A DNA stretch of 64,000 bases from Massilia sp. Root335 (GTDB lineage Bacteria > Pseudomonadota > Gammaproteobacteria > Burkholderiales > Burkholderiaceae_D), in contig NZ_LMCY01000003.1 in the NCBI RefSeq assembly GCF_001425685.1, forward strand, positions 437,149 through 501,148, read 5' to 3'. Position numbers and translations under genes: made by a program. Position 1 is the first letter of the stretch. Each line of letters starts with the position of its first letter. This document shows, piece after piece, positions 8,488 through 17,893 of this stretch. Below the pieces are notes generated by a model, which saw nothing but the letters and a program-made list of their open reading frames with translations, did not search any database and was not told the DNA's origin.

Positions 8488-9408
8488 ATGCGTCCCACCA
8501 CCCTCACCCCGGCCGGCGTCCCCACGGCGGCATCCGACGAAGCGCGCGGCATGCTGCTCGGCCTGATCGGCGTCGCCGTCTTCAGCCTCACCCTGCCGTT
8601 TACGCGGCTGGCGGTGCGCGAGCTCGATCCGCTGTTCCTCACGCTGGGCCGCGCGCTCGGCGCCGCCGTGCTGGCGGCCGGCTGGCTGCGCATGCGCCGC
8701 GCCGCCTTGCCGGGACGCGCCGCGCTGTGGCCGCTGGCCGTGGTGGCGCTCGGTTGCGTGCTCGGGTTTCCGTTGCTCAGTTCGATTGCGATGCGCAGCG
8801 TGCCGGCGTCGCACGGCGCCGTGCTGGGCGGCGTCCTGCCGCTCGCGACGGCCCTGTACGCGGCGCTGCGGGGCTACGAGCGGCCATCGACAGGGTTCTG
8901 GCTGGTCGCCCTGCTGGGCACAAGCCTCGTGCTCGCGTTCGCGCTGGGCCAGGGCGGCGGGACGCTGCAAAAGGCCGACCTGCTGATGTTCGGCGCGATC
9001 GCCGCCGCGGCGGCCGGCTATGCGGAAGGCGGGCGGCTCGCGCGCACGCTGGGCGGCCAGGAAACGATCTGCTGGGCGCTCGTGCTGGCGGCCGTCCCCG
9101 CCGCAATCCTGCTGGCGGCGTTCGAAAGCGACCAGGTCAAACGGCTGGGCGCCGTCGGCCCGGCCAGCTGGCTCGGGTTCGCGTACGTCACGACGTTCTC
9201 GATGTTCATCGGCTTCTTTTTCTGGTATCGCGGCCTGGCGCTGGGCGGCGTGGCGCGCGTGGGCCAGGTGCAATTATTGCAACCTTTCCTGTCGCTGGCC
9301 GGCGCGGCCGTCCTGCTGGGCGAGGCGCTGACGGTGGCCAATGTCGGCTTCGCGCTGGCCGTGATCGCGACCGTGGCGCTGGGCCGCCGCATGCAGGTGA
9401 GGCGATAA
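8488..9408 (+). CDS. EamA/DMT-family inner-membrane exporter
   Basis: A 306-residue drug/metabolite transporter with about ten hydrophobic helices in two EamA repeats. The first repeat begins GMLLGLIGVAVFSLTLPFTR, and the second ends with LLQPFLSLAGAAVLLGEAL, the usual last-helix motif. Such proteins export amino acids or other small metabolites. The ATG at 8488 follows CCGGAGAA. Divergence from a MocR regulator suggests induction by a PLP-linked or amino-acid-like ligand. The substrate is unknown. Confidence 0.88.
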   Translation: MRPTTLTPAGVPTAASDEARGMLLGLIGVAVFSLTLPFTRLAVRELDPLFLTLGRALGAAVLAAGWLRMRRAALPGRAALWPLAVVALGCVLGFPLLSSIAMRSVPASHGAVLGGVLPLATALYAALRGYERPSTGFWLVALLGTSLVLAFALGQGGGTLQKADLLMFGAIAAAAAGYAEGGRLARTLGGQETICWALVLAAVPAAILLAAFESDQVKRLGAVGPASWLGFAYVTTFSMFIGFFFWYRGLALGGVARVGQVQLLQPFLSLAGAAVLLGEALTVANVGFALAVIATVALGRRMQVRR

Positions 9409-9489
9409 TGGGTATGCACCCTGCGATGGGCACGCCCGCCGGCAAGGCTTACAATAGCGGCTTTCTTTTCACACAACCCTGGGGAATTC

Positions 9490-9951
9490 ATGTCCGTCTA
9501 CGACAAACTCAAAGCACTGAACATCACCCTGGCCGCACCGGCGACGCCGGCGGCCGCCTACGTCATGTATGCGCAGACCGGCAACACGGTCTTCCTGTCC
9601 GGCCATATCGCCAAGAATGCGGACGGCACGGTCAATGCGGGCCTGCTGGGCAGGGAAAAGACGACGGAACAGGGCAAGGCGGCGGCGCGCGCCGTGGCCG
9701 TCGACCTGATGGGCACGCTGCAGGCGGCCGTCGGCGGCGACCTGAATCGCGTAAAACGCATCGTCAAGGTAATGAGCCTGGTCGCCTCGACGCCGGACTA
9801 TACCGAGCAACACCTCGTCACGAACGGCTGCTCGGAACTGCTGGGCGAAGTGTTCGGCGACGCGGGCAAGCACGCGCGCTCGGCGTTCGGCGTGGCATCC
9901 CTGCCCCTCGGCGCCTGCGTCGAGATCGAACTCATCGCCGAAGTCGCGTAA
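9490..9951 (+). CDS. RidA-family (YjgF/YER057c/UK114) protein
   Basis: A 153-residue RidA-like protein. Classical RidA hydrolyses reactive enamine/imine intermediates such as 2-aminoacrylate made by PLP enzymes. Visible family segments are NTVFLSGHIAKNADG, VKRIVKVMSLVASTPDY and ARSAFGVASLPLGACVEIE, which contains the conserved position for the substrate-binding Arg (Arg in HARSAFG). It belongs to the longer RidA subgroup. GGGGAATTC precedes the ATG, and TACAAT at 9450-9455 could be its -10 element. A PLP aminotransferase follows, but a terminator-like hairpin separates them. Confidence 0.9.
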   Translation: MSVYDKLKALNITLAAPATPAAAYVMYAQTGNTVFLSGHIAKNADGTVNAGLLGREKTTEQGKAAARAVAVDLMGTLQAAVGGDLNRVKRIVKVMSLVASTPDYTEQHLVTNGCSELLGEVFGDAGKHARSAFGVASLPLGACVEIELIAEVA

Positions 9952-9979
9952 GCTATCGCTCCGCAGTACTTATTTAACC

Positions 9980-10004
9980 GGAGCATGCCCAACAGGCGTG
10001 CTCC
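9980..10004 (+). terminator. Hairpin terminator after the RidA gene
   Basis: GGAGCATGCC (9980-9989) pairs with GGCGTGCTCC (9995-10004), ten base pairs including one G-U, with a five-base loop. It starts 28 bp after the RidA stop. The following T-run is weak. Confidence 0.5.
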
Positions 10005-10078
10005 TCTTGAGAGAGCAGCCTACCCGGCGTGCTTTATAATGACCGGCGCACCATCGTGGCCCTTCCTGTGAGACCAGT

Positions 10079-11272
10079 ATGAAAATCGAAAATCCCAATC
10101 CCATCCAGTGGCAGTTCTCGGAGCGCGCACAGCAGCTGCAAAGCTCGGCGATCCGCGAGATCCTGAAGATCACCCAGCGTCCGGAAATCATTTCCTTCGC
10201 CGGCGGCCTGCCCTCGCCCGCCACCTTCCCCGTCGAACGCATGAAGGCGGCCTACGACAAGGTGCTCAGCGAAAACGGCAAGCAGGCGCTGCAGTACGGC
10301 CCGACGGACGGCTACGCACCGCTGCGCGAATGGGTGGCGAATTACCTGTCCACGGAAGGTTCGACAATCGTGCCGGAGCAGATCCTGATGGTGTCCGGCT
10401 CGCAGCAGGCCCTCGACCTGCTGGGCAAGGTGCTGATCGACGAAGGTTCGCGCGTGCTGGTGGAAACCCCCAGCTACCTCGGCGCGCTGCAGGCCTTCTC
10501 GGTCTACCGTCCGGAATTCCGGTCGGTCGAGACGGACGACCACGGCCTCGTGCCGTCGTCGATCGAACCGCTGGCCAAGGGTGCGCGCCTGCTGTACTCG
10601 CTGCCGAACTTCCAGAACCCGACGGGCCGCTCGCTGTCCATCGAGCGCCGCCGCGAGCTGGTCGAAACCTGCGCCCGCCTGGGCCTGCCGCTGATCGAGG
10701 ACGATCCGTACGGCGCGCTGTCGTACAAGGGCGAGCCGATGCCGCGCATGCTGTCGATGAACCCGGACGGCGTGATCTACATGGGGTCGTTCTCGAAAGT
10801 GCTGACGCCGGGCATCCGCCTGGGCTATGTCGTCGCCCCGCTGCCGCTCGTGCGCCGCCTCGAACTGGCCAAGCAGGCCGCCGACCTGCACACCGCGACC
10901 CTGACGCAGATGGTCGTGCACGAAGTCGTCAAGGACGGCTTCCTGAACGAGCACATCCCGACCATCCGCAACCTGTACGCGAACCAGTGCCAGGCGATGC
11001 TGGACGCAATGGACGCCGAGTTCCCGGAAGGCGTGACGTGGACCCGTCCGGAAGGCGGCATGTTCATCTGGGTCACGCTGCCCAAGCACATCGACGCCAT
11101 GAAGCTGCTCGACCAGGCGATCGCCGCCCGCGTCGCGTTCGTCCCGGGCGCGCCGTTCTACGCCAACGAACCGGTCACGAACACGCTGCGCCTGTCGTTC
11201 GTGACGGTGCCGCCGGAACGCATCCGCGAAGGCATCGCCACCCTCGGCAAGCTGATCAAGGACCAGATGTAA
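10079..11272 (+). CDS. PLP-dependent aminotransferase, 2-aminoadipate/LysN-like (fold type I)
   Basis: A 397-residue aminotransferase class I/II protein. Segments: ISFAGGLPSPATFP at the N-terminus, VSGSQQALDLLGKVLIDEG, LPNFQNPTGRSLS, LIEDDPYGALSY and MGSFSKVLTPGIRLGYVVAP, whose Lys binds PLP. FVPGAPFYANE and NTLRLSFV carry the substrate carboxylate Arg. This pattern matches broad-specificity 2-aminoadipate or kynurenine/aromatic transaminases; the substrate cannot be fixed from sequence. A TATAAT-like -10 at 10035-10040 precedes the ATG at 10079, and a strong hairpin follows the stop, so it is probably monocistronic. Confidence 0.9.
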   Translation: MKIENPNPIQWQFSERAQQLQSSAIREILKITQRPEIISFAGGLPSPATFPVERMKAAYDKVLSENGKQALQYGPTDGYAPLREWVANYLSTEGSTIVPEQILMVSGSQQALDLLGKVLIDEGSRVLVETPSYLGALQAFSVYRPEFRSVETDDHGLVPSSIEPLAKGARLLYSLPNFQNPTGRSLSIERRRELVETCARLGLPLIEDDPYGALSYKGEPMPRMLSMNPDGVIYMGSFSKVLTPGIRLGYVVAPLPLVRRLELAKQAADLHTATLTQMVVHEVVKDGFLNEHIPTIRNLYANQCQAMLDAMDAEFPEGVTWTRPEGGMFIWVTLPKHIDAMKLLDQAIAARVAFVPGAPFYANEPVTNTLRLSFVTVPPERIREGIATLGKLIKDQM

Positions 11273-11283
11273 GACGGGTCCGC

Positions 11284-11310
11284 GTCCGGCGGCACGCGTT
11301 GCCGCCGGAC
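11284..11310 (+). terminator. Hairpin terminator after the aminotransferase
   Basis: GTCCGGCGGCA (11284-11294) and TGCCGCCGGAC (11300-11310) form a perfect 11-bp stem with a five-base loop, 11 bp after the stop codon. No long T-run follows. Confidence 0.6.
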
Positions 11311-11459
11311 TCAAACAATTGTTGAACAAGCCAAACACTTGTCAGTTGCGCAAAAGTTACAGATTTTTCCAGCGGTAAAAGAAGTTATTGCCCAGGCCAG
11401 TGCTGCGGGGTGTATGATTTTGCACGCAATCTAAACGTGCAGTCCCCGCCAAGCACCGT

Positions 11460-12791
11460 ATGACCAACCCTGCGACCGTGCCGCTTGCCGACCCACGCAA
11501 GCCCGCCATTCTCATCGTCGACGACGCGCCCGACAACCTCGGGGTGCTGCGTTCGATGATGCTGCGTCAAGGCTACCAGACGTTCGTCGCCACTTCCGGC
11601 GACCGCGCGCTGGAGATCGCCCTGCGCGTAAAACCCGACCTGATCCTGCTCGACGTCGTGATGCCCGGCATCGACGGCCTGGAGACGTGCCGCCGCCTCA
11701 AGGCGCATCCGGCCACCATGCGCATTCCCGTGATCTTCATGAGCGCGCGCGGCGACACGGAAGACATCGTCGCCGGCTTCGACACCGGCGCCGCCGACTA
11801 CATCCCCAAGCCGCTGCGCCTGGAAGAAGTCTGTGCGCGCGTGCGCGCCCAGCTGCGCCTGCGCACCAGCACGGACACACAGTCGGAACAGGCCGACCGC
11901 CTGCGCATGATCGTCAACAGCATGGACCAGGGCCTCCTGATCGTCGAGCGCTGCGGCCGCGTGCAATACGCCAATCCGGCCTGCGACCGCTACCTGGGCT
12001 ATGCGCCCGAGGACCTGGTCGGCCGGTCGCTGAAGGATCTGCTGGATTGCAAGGAGCCCGGCTGCTGCGAGGGCCTGGACGCCATCAGCTACGGCACGCG
12101 CGAGGTCAAGATCCGCCACCGCGACGGCGGCCTGCGCGCGATGGACCTGACGATGACGCCGATGCACGCCGCGGACGGCCTGTTCGTCGCGCTGCTGCAC
12201 GACATCACCCACCACAAGCAATCGGAGGACGCGCTGCAGCGCGCCGCGATGCTCGACCCGCTGACCCAGATCGCCAACCGCCGCCACTTCGACGCCTTCC
12301 TCGACAAGGAATGGCAGCGCGCGATCCGCAACGCCCAGCCGCTGTCGCTGGTCGTGCTCGACGTCGACCACTTCAAGCTGTACAACGACACGCTGGGCCA
12401 CGCGGCGGGCGACGTCTGCCTGCAAAAGGTCGCGCAGGCGCTGCGCGACCACGCCGCGCGCCCGACCGACCTCGCGGCCCGCTACGGCGGCGAGGAATTC
12501 GTGCTGCTGTTCGCCGAGACCCCGGCGGAAAACGCGGCGCACGTCGCGGAAACGATCCGCGCCGCCGTCGAAGCCCTGCAGATGCCGAACCCGCGCTCGA
12601 CGACGTCGACCTGGCTCACGGTGTCCGTGGGCGTCGCGACGATCGTGCCGACGCAGCTGGACGCCATCGAAAACCTGTTCGTGTGCGCCGACCGCGCCAT
12701 GTATGCCGCCAAGGCCGGAGGCCGCAACCGGGTCGAGTCGACCATCGTCGGCGCGGCGTGGGATGTGGTGCGGGACGCGGCGGTGTATTGA
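11460..12791 (+). CDS. Response regulator diguanylate cyclase (REC-PAS-GGDEF)
   Basis: A 443-residue cytosolic signalling protein. The receiver domain (about 16-135) has LIVDDAPDNLGVLR, the phospho-acceptor Asp in LILLDVVMPG and the conserved Lys in YIPKPLRLEE. A PAS domain (about 145-255) reads MVNSMDQGLLIVERCGRVQYA-like sequence and ends ALLHDITHHKQSED. The GGDEF domain (about 265-430) has the active motif as RYGGEEFVLLF and DPLTQIANRRHFDAF, so cyclic-di-GMP synthesis is predicted. No RxxD product-inhibition site is obvious before GGEEF. No partner histidine kinase is adjacent. The ATG at 11460 has no clear Shine-Dalgarno sequence. Confidence 0.92.
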   Translation: MTNPATVPLADPRKPAILIVDDAPDNLGVLRSMMLRQGYQTFVATSGDRALEIALRVKPDLILLDVVMPGIDGLETCRRLKAHPATMRIPVIFMSARGDTEDIVAGFDTGAADYIPKPLRLEEVCARVRAQLRLRTSTDTQSEQADRLRMIVNSMDQGLLIVERCGRVQYANPACDRYLGYAPEDLVGRSLKDLLDCKEPGCCEGLDAISYGTREVKIRHRDGGLRAMDLTMTPMHAADGLFVALLHDITHHKQSEDALQRAAMLDPLTQIANRRHFDAFLDKEWQRAIRNAQPLSLVVLDVDHFKLYNDTLGHAAGDVCLQKVAQALRDHAARPTDLAARYGGEEFVLLFAETPAENAAHVAETIRAAVEALQMPNPRSTTSTWLTVSVGVATIVPTQLDAIENLFVCADRAMYAAKAGGRNRVESTIVGAAWDVVRDAAVY

Positions 12792-12829
12792 GCGGGGTGG
12801 GCGGCGCCAGCCGACCCGACAACATAGGA

Positions 12830-13085
12830 TGCGTCGTCGTCTCCGCGACGGCGGGGCCCCGAACTCGCCGGCGCTGCCGCAGTGCGTAACACCCGGGTGC
12901 CCTCGCGCGCCGTAAACTTGGGTTCCCGCCTGCGCGGGAACGACGGGTCATATCCACGTCGTCTCGCGACGGCGGGCCCCGATGTTATATCAACGTCGTC
13001 CCCGCGATGGCGGGGACCCAATCTCGCCGGCGCTGCCGCGATGCGTAACACCTGGATGCCAGCGTGCACGGGCGCGACGCATTAT
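12830..13085. repeat. Cluster of dispersed palindromes (dRS3-like) with an internal 38-bp duplication
   Basis: At least four copies of a palindromic unit of the type CGTCGTCCCCGCG/CGCGGGGACCCAA lie in both orientations, for example 12919-12945 and 12994-13021. A 38-bp segment starting CTCGCCGGCGCTGCCGC occurs at 12864-12901 and again, with four differences, at 13023-13060. The cluster fills the space between the diguanylate cyclase and the kinase and just touches the kinase stop codon region. The units resemble the neisserial dRS3 repeat in form. Confidence 0.75.
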
Positions 13086-14644
13086 CTCTTCGGGTAGCCC
13101 GTAATCTCCGCGATCTCCCGATACAGCGGCGCCAGCTGCCGGTACATCTTCAGGTAGACCTGCCGGTACAGCCGCTCGTACACGTCGCGGTGCGCCGGCA
13201 CCGGCTCGAACACCCGCCCCACCCGCGTCATCGCGGCCATCGCCGCCGCGAAATCGCGGTGCAGGCCCAGGCCCACGGCCGCATCGATGGCGGCGCCCAG
13301 GCCCGACGTCTCGTACACGTGCGGCCGCGCCGTCGGCAGGCCGAAGATGTCGGCCGTCAGCTGCATCGCGCAATCGCTCTGCGAGCCGCCGCCCGACACG
13401 CGCAGCTCGGTGATCGCCACGCCGCTGCGCTTTTCGATGCGCTCCTTCCCTTCGCGCAGCGCATACGCGAGGCCTTCCAGGATCGCGCGGTAGACGTGCG
13501 CCCGCGTGTGCACGTCGCCGAAGCCGACGATCGCGCCCTTCGCCTCGCGGCCCGGCACGCGGATGCCTGGCGTCCAGTAGGGCTGCAGCATCAGGCCCAT
13601 CGATCCGGGCGGGACGGAACTGGCCAGCTGGTCGAACAGCTTCTCGGGCGCCACGTCTTCCGCGAGCGCGCGCTGCTGTTCGCGGTGGCCGAACTGCTCC
13701 TTGAACCAGTTGACCATCCAGTAGCCGCGGAACACCTGCACTTCGCTGCTGTAGGCGCCCGGGATCGCGGCCGGATACGGCGGTAAAAAGGGCGTCACCT
13801 CGACGTAGCGCGTGCCCGTCGTGTTGATGGTGGCCGTCGTGCCGTAGCTGAGGCACCCGACATGCGGCTCGCGGCAGCCGGCGCCGATCACCTCGCACGC
13901 CTTGTCGGCGGCGGCGGCCAGCAGCGGCGTGCCGGCCGGGATGCCGGTGGCGTCAGCGGCGGCGCGCCCGATCTCGCCGAGACGGTCGCCGGGATCGACG
14001 AGTTCCGGCAGCATGTGCGGTTCGACGGCCAGCGCCTGCCACTTCCAGTCGCGCGGCCCGGCCCAGCGCCGGCGCCGGTAGTCGAACGGCAGATACGCGA
14101 CCTGCGAGCCCGATGAATCCGCGAAGCGCCCGCTCAGCCGCCAGTTCAGGTAGCCGGACAGCAGCAGGAATTTGTCGGTCGCGGCCCACACGTCGGGTTC
14201 GTGCGCGCGGATCCAGTTGATCTCGGCCTCGCCGCGAAAATAATCGATGGTGCCGTCCACACGCGCCAGCCTGAACGCGGCGCGCCACCACCACGCCAGC
14301 GGCGGCACCGTGTCCGTGTGGCGCTGGTCGAGCCACGTGATCGCGGGCCGCAGCGGCCGCCCTGCGCGATCGAGGTTGATGACGGTGCCGCGCTGCGTCG
14401 TCACGGCGACGCCGGCGATGGACTCGCGGCGCACGCCGGGCTGCGTCCACAGGCCCTGGCACGCGCGGCACAGCGATTGCCAGTAGTCCTCCGGGTCGTG
14501 CTCGGCCCAGCCGGGCTGCGTGGAAAAATACGGGTCCAGCATCACCTGCGACTTGGCGACGATGTTCCCGGCGAGGTCGAACAGGATCGCGCGCACGCTC
14601 TGGGTGCCGTTGTCGATGGCGAGGATGGTCGTATCAGTCTTCAT
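13082..14644 (-). CDS. FGGY-family carbohydrate kinase
   Basis: A 520-residue sugar/polyol kinase of the hexokinase-actin fold. The phosphate-binding motif is [16 protein letters not shown] (residues 8-23). [15 protein letters not shown] and [14 protein letters not shown] follow, and the catalytic Asp is probably in [15 protein letters not shown]. The second signature region is [18 protein letters not shown] and [18 protein letters not shown]. The substrate could be glycerol, erythritol, xylulose or another polyol; nothing in the sequence decides. The ATG overlaps the end of the upstream GlpD-like gene by 11 bp, so the two are co-translated, and the kinase product may feed the dehydrogenase. 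Confidence 0.9.
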   Translation of the reverse strand: MKTDTTILAIDNGTQSVRAILFDLAGNIVAKSQVMLDPYFSTQPGWAEHDPEDYWQSLCRACQGLWTQPGVRRESIAGVAVTTQRGTVINLDRAGRPLRPAITWLDQRHTDTVPPLAWWWRAAFRLARVDGTIDYFRGEAEINWIRAHEPDVWAATDKFLLLSGYLNWRLSGRFADSSGSQVAYLPFDYRRRRWAGPRDWKWQALAVEPHMLPELVDPGDRLGEIGRAAADATGIPAGTPLLAAAADKACEVIGAGCREPHVGCLSYGTTATINTTGTRYVEVTPFLPPYPAAIPGAYSSEVQVFRGYWMVNWFKEQFGHREQQRALAEDVAPEKLFDQLASSVPPGSMGLMLQPYWTPGIRVPGREAKGAIVGFGDVHTRAHVYRAILEGLAYALREGKERIEKRSGVAITELRVSGGGSQSDCAMQLTADIFGLPTARPHVYETSGLGAAIDAAVGLGLHRDFAAAMAAMTRVGRVFEPVPAHRDVYERLYRQVYLKMYRQLAPLYREIAEITGYPKR

Positions 14645-16220
14645 GAGGCAGGCCGTGTTGAAGAGTCCATGATGCGCGATACGCCGCTTCTTCATGCGCC
14701 CAGTGCGCGGCGCCCCAGCCGAGTTCCGGCTGGCAGATGGCGCGGATGCGCTCCAGGTGCGCCGCGCCGCCGTCGCGCAGCAGCAGGCCCAGGCGGGTGC
14801 GGCGCAGCAGCAGGTCGTCCAGGTGCTGCACGGCTTCGCAGCGCGCGGCCCAGCGCAACTCCGCCCACGCCGTTTCCGTGCCGGGAATCCGTTCCAGTTC
14901 GCCCGGCTGCGCCGCGTCCAGCAGGGCCGCGGTACAGGCGCCGTGGCGGCCATGCAGGCGGCGCAGCAGACTCGCATCGAGGTGCGGCGCCTGCGGCGGC
15001 GGGACGGGCGCGAACACGGCGCAGGCGTCGAGCGGGTCATTCCAGCCGGGCAGCTGCGCCTTCGCGACGCGCAACGCATCGAGGGCGATGGCGCGGAACG
15101 TCGTCAGCTTGCCGCCGGCGATGGCGACGAGGCCGGCGCTGCTCCACACGACGTGCTCGCGCCCTTCCTGCGACGGCGCGCTGCCGTCCTTGCCCGCGAT
15201 GACGGGCCGCACGCCCGCGTAAGTGGACACGATGTCATTGTCGGTTAGTTGCAGATGCGGGAACTGCGCCTGCAGCGCCGCCATCAGGTAATCGACCTCC
15301 GCGCGGGTGATGCGGGCCGCGCGGTCCATGCCCTCGTCGTGGTCGAGGTCCGTCGTGCCGACCAGGGTCGCGCCCTCCCACGGAAAGGCGAACACGGGCC
15401 GCCCATCGTGCGGATGCATCAGGCTCACGGCGCGCGCCAGCGGCAGGCGCCACGCGGGCAGGATCAGGTGGCTGCCGCGCAGCGGGCGCAGGCGCGGGCC
15501 CAGGCCATGCAAAGGCCCCGACCATGCGCCCGTCGCATCGATGACGACCTTCGCCCGCACGGCGTATTCCGTACCGTCGACGGCGCAGGCAAGCGTCGCT
15601 CCGCGGACCCTGCCCCCTTCGCGCAGCAGTGCGCGCGCGCCGAGCCGGTTGACGGCCGCCGCGCCGTGGTCGAGCGCCTCGCGCAGCACGCGCAGCACGA
15701 GCCTGGCGTCGTCCGTGCGCGCGTCCGTGTAGACGATGCCGCCCGCGAGGCCGTCCCGTTTGACGTTCGGCGCCGCCATCAGGAAGTCGTCGGCAGCCAG
15801 CCAGTGGCGTTCGCGCCGGCCCGCCATCACGTCGTAGATCGCGAGGCCCGCCAGGAAACTGCGGCGGCCACGCGCGCCCTCGTACTGCGCGAACGCGAAG
15901 CCCTGCGGCTCGACGAGGCCCGGCGCGCAGCGCAGCAGCATCTCGCGCTCGCGCACGGATTCCGCCGTCAGCCGCACGTGGCCGCCCTTCAGGTAGCGCA
16001 GGCCGCCGTGCACGAGTTTCGACGAGCGGCTCGACGTGCCCCATGCGAAGTCGTGGCGCTCGACCAGCAGCGCCTTCAATCCGCGCCGCGCCGCTTCCAG
16101 CAGCACGCCGGCGCCGCTGATGCCGCCGCCGACCACGAGCACGTCCCACTCGCGCGCCAGCACGTCGGGCAGGGCCGCGCGCCCGCCGCGCTGCCACAGC
16201 GCGGAAAATTGTCCGCTCAT
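14634..16220 (-). CDS. FAD-dependent glycerol-3-phosphate dehydrogenase/oxidase (GlpD-like)
   Basis: A 528-residue flavoprotein. The dinucleotide-binding motif [22 protein letters not shown] is at about residues 25-46. The GlpD signature [17 protein letters not shown] follows at about 60-77. Further family segments are [29 protein letters not shown] and [13 protein letters not shown], plus the C-terminal GlpD domain. It would oxidise glycerol-3-phosphate, or a related polyol phosphate, and pass electrons to quinone at the inner membrane. Its start overlaps the upstream AGPS-like gene by 4 bp. The generic GlpD class is well supported, but the operon context leaves the true substrate open. Confidence 0.88.
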   Translation of the reverse strand: MSGQFSALWQRGGRAALPDVLAREWDVLVVGGGISGAGVLLEAARRGLKALLVERHDFAWGTSSRSSKLVHGGLRYLKGGHVRLTAESVREREMLLRCAPGLVEPQGFAFAQYEGARGRRSFLAGLAIYDVMAGRRERHWLAADDFLMAAPNVKRDGLAGGIVYTDARTDDARLVLRVLREALDHGAAAVNRLGARALLREGGRVRGATLACAVDGTEYAVRAKVVIDATGAWSGPLHGLGPRLRPLRGSHLILPAWRLPLARAVSLMHPHDGRPVFAFPWEGATLVGTTDLDHDEGMDRAARITRAEVDYLMAALQAQFPHLQLTDNDIVSTYAGVRPVIAGKDGSAPSQEGREHVVWSSAGLVAIAGGKLTTFRAIALDALRVAKAQLPGWNDPLDACAVFAPVPPPQAPHLDASLLRRLHGRHGACTAALLDAAQPGELERIPGTETAWAELRWAARCEAVQHLDDLLLRRTRLGLLLRDGGAAHLERIRAICQPELGWGAAHWAHEEAAYRASWTLQHGLPHED

Positions 16221-17809
16221 GGCGTCACCAGCTTGCCCGGGTTCATGCGGCCGTCCGGATCGAAATGCGCGAACAGCGTGCGCAGCGCGGCCATCCCCAG
16301 CTCGCCCTTTTCGTGCGCCAGCCACGGCGCGTGGTCGCGGCCCACGCCGTGCTGGTGGGTGATGGTGCCGCCGCTCGCGACGATCGCCTCGGACACGGCC
16401 GTCTTGAGCATGCGCCAGCGCGCCAGGTCGGCGTCGTAATCGCCGGCGAGGCGCCAGATGAACGTCGAGTAGACGCTGGCGCCCTGCGGATACAGGTGCG
16501 ACAGATGCGTGTAGGCGTGCGCGCGTTCGCCGTCCCGCGCGAGCGCGTCGTGGGCGGCGCGTTCGATGGCGCGCATCGCGGGCGTGACGCGCGGCCAGTC
16601 GAGCGCCGTCTCCACCGTGTCGATCGCATAGCCGTGCGCCCACGCGCTGTTGCGCAGGTAGACGTTGCGGAAGCGGTTGCGGCGCCAAGCGTCGCCCAGC
16701 GCGCGGCCCGCGTGCACGCCGCCGTCGCGCCGCGCCAGCGCCAGCGCGGCCTTCAGCGCGGCGCGCGCCTGCGCCTTTTCTCCGCTGGCGCCCACGAGCA
16801 GCATGCATTTGCCGGCGCCCGCGCCGCGCAGCTTCAGCCAGGTTTCCAGCAGTGCCACCTGGCGGCCATGGCCGCCCAGCGTGAGCATCGTCGCCGTCTC
16901 CTCCGCGTTCGACAGGCGCAGCATCGACAGGCCAAGCCGCGCCTGCACGATGGTGCGCACGGCCTGCTCGGCGCGAGTCCAGTCGGGGAAGAACACGGCG
17001 TGGAACGCCTCGAACGGCGGCAGGTGCGTGATGCGCACGGCCGCTTCCGTCAGGATGCCGAGCCGCCCTTCCGACCCGAGCACCAGCTCGCGCAGGTCGG
17101 GACCGGCGGCGGACGCGGGAAATGTCGGGATGACGAGCGGGCCGGCCGGCGTCTCCACGCGGCCGCCGGCGAACAGCTGCTCGATGCGGCCGTAACGCAG
17201 CGATTGCTGGCCGGACGAGCGGGTGACGACCCAGCCGCCCAGGGTCGAGTAATCGAACGATTGCGGGAAGTGGCCCAGCGTGTAGCCGTGCGCGCGCAGC
17301 TGCGCTTCCAGGTCGGGCCCCGCCACGCCGGCTTCGAACACGGCCAGCTGCGCTTCGCGGTCGATGGCGACGAGGGACCGCATGCGCGCCATGTCGACGC
17401 ACAGGGTCGGCCGCGCGCCGACGGCGTCCAGGTGGCCGGCGACGCTCGTGCCCCCGCCGTACGGCACGACGGCCGCATCGACCGTCTGCGCCCAGCGCAG
17501 CAGCTCGCGCACGTCGTCCGCGCTCTCCGGAAAGGCGACGGCGTCCGGCGCCGCGCCGATGCGGCCATGGCGCAGGCGCAGCCAGTCGTGCAGGCTCTGG
17601 CCCGTCGCATGCGTCAGGCGCGCCTGCGCGCTGGCGTCGGCGAGGCGGTGCGCAGGCAGCCTACCGGGCGGCAGCGCCGCGCACGACGCCTCGAATGCCG
17701 CGTCGCGCGGGGGCGTGCCCGCGCCGATGCGCCCGCGCAGGAACGCCAGCGCGGGCTCGCCCAGCGCCACGTCGACCGCATCGTCTCCCCAACCATTCCA
17801 GCGTCGCAT
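16217..17809 (-). CDS. FAD-binding oxidase like alkyldihydroxyacetone-phosphate synthase (AGPS-type)
   Basis: A 530-residue protein of the VAO/FAD-linked oxidase fold (GlcD superfamily). The N-terminus MRRWNGWGDD, the FAD-binding PYGGGTSVAGHLD (about 121-133), HFPQSFDYSTLGGWVVTRSSG and the C-terminal THQHGVGRDHAPWL most resemble alkyldihydroxyacetone-phosphate synthases. In those enzymes a His-rich motif near the end serves catalysis; here it reads HQH. Known AGPS exchanges the acyl chain of acyl-DHAP for a fatty alcohol in ether-lipid synthesis. A D-lactate or glycolate dehydrogenase role is the alternative. It is first in the operon and divergent from an AraC regulator. Confidence 0.78.
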   Translation of the reverse strand: MRRWNGWGDDAVDVALGEPALAFLRGRIGAGTPPRDAAFEASCAALPPGRLPAHRLADASAQARLTHATGQSLHDWLRLRHGRIGAAPDAVAFPESADDVRELLRWAQTVDAAVVPYGGGTSVAGHLDAVGARPTLCVDMARMRSLVAIDREAQLAVFEAGVAGPDLEAQLRAHGYTLGHFPQSFDYSTLGGWVVTRSSGQQSLRYGRIEQLFAGGRVETPAGPLVIPTFPASAAGPDLRELVLGSEGRLGILTEAAVRITHLPPFEAFHAVFFPDWTRAEQAVRTIVQARLGLSMLRLSNAEETATMLTLGGHGRQVALLETWLKLRGAGAGKCMLLVGASGEKAQARAALKAALALARRDGGVHAGRALGDAWRRNRFRNVYLRNSAWAHGYAIDTVETALDWPRVTPAMRAIERAAHDALARDGERAHAYTHLSHLYPQGASVYSTFIWRLAGDYDADLARWRMLKTAVSEAIVASGGTITHQHGVGRDHAPWLAHEKGELGMAALRTLFAHFDPDGRMNPGKLVTP

Positions 17810-17893
17810 CGTTCCGTTCTCCCCAGTGTGTTATGCGGCTATACTCGTTTGCTGCCACTTTAAGAAAACCGACGACCCGAGTATTGCGGATTC

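Noticed and set aside
12830..13085. CRISPR-like repeat cluster
   Set aside because: The units are palindromic, occur in both orientations, have irregular spacing and no shared spacer length.
16265..17863. Plus-strand 532-codon open frame opposite the AGPS-like gene
   Set aside because: Same shadow composition; the minus strand carries a clear FAD-binding protein.
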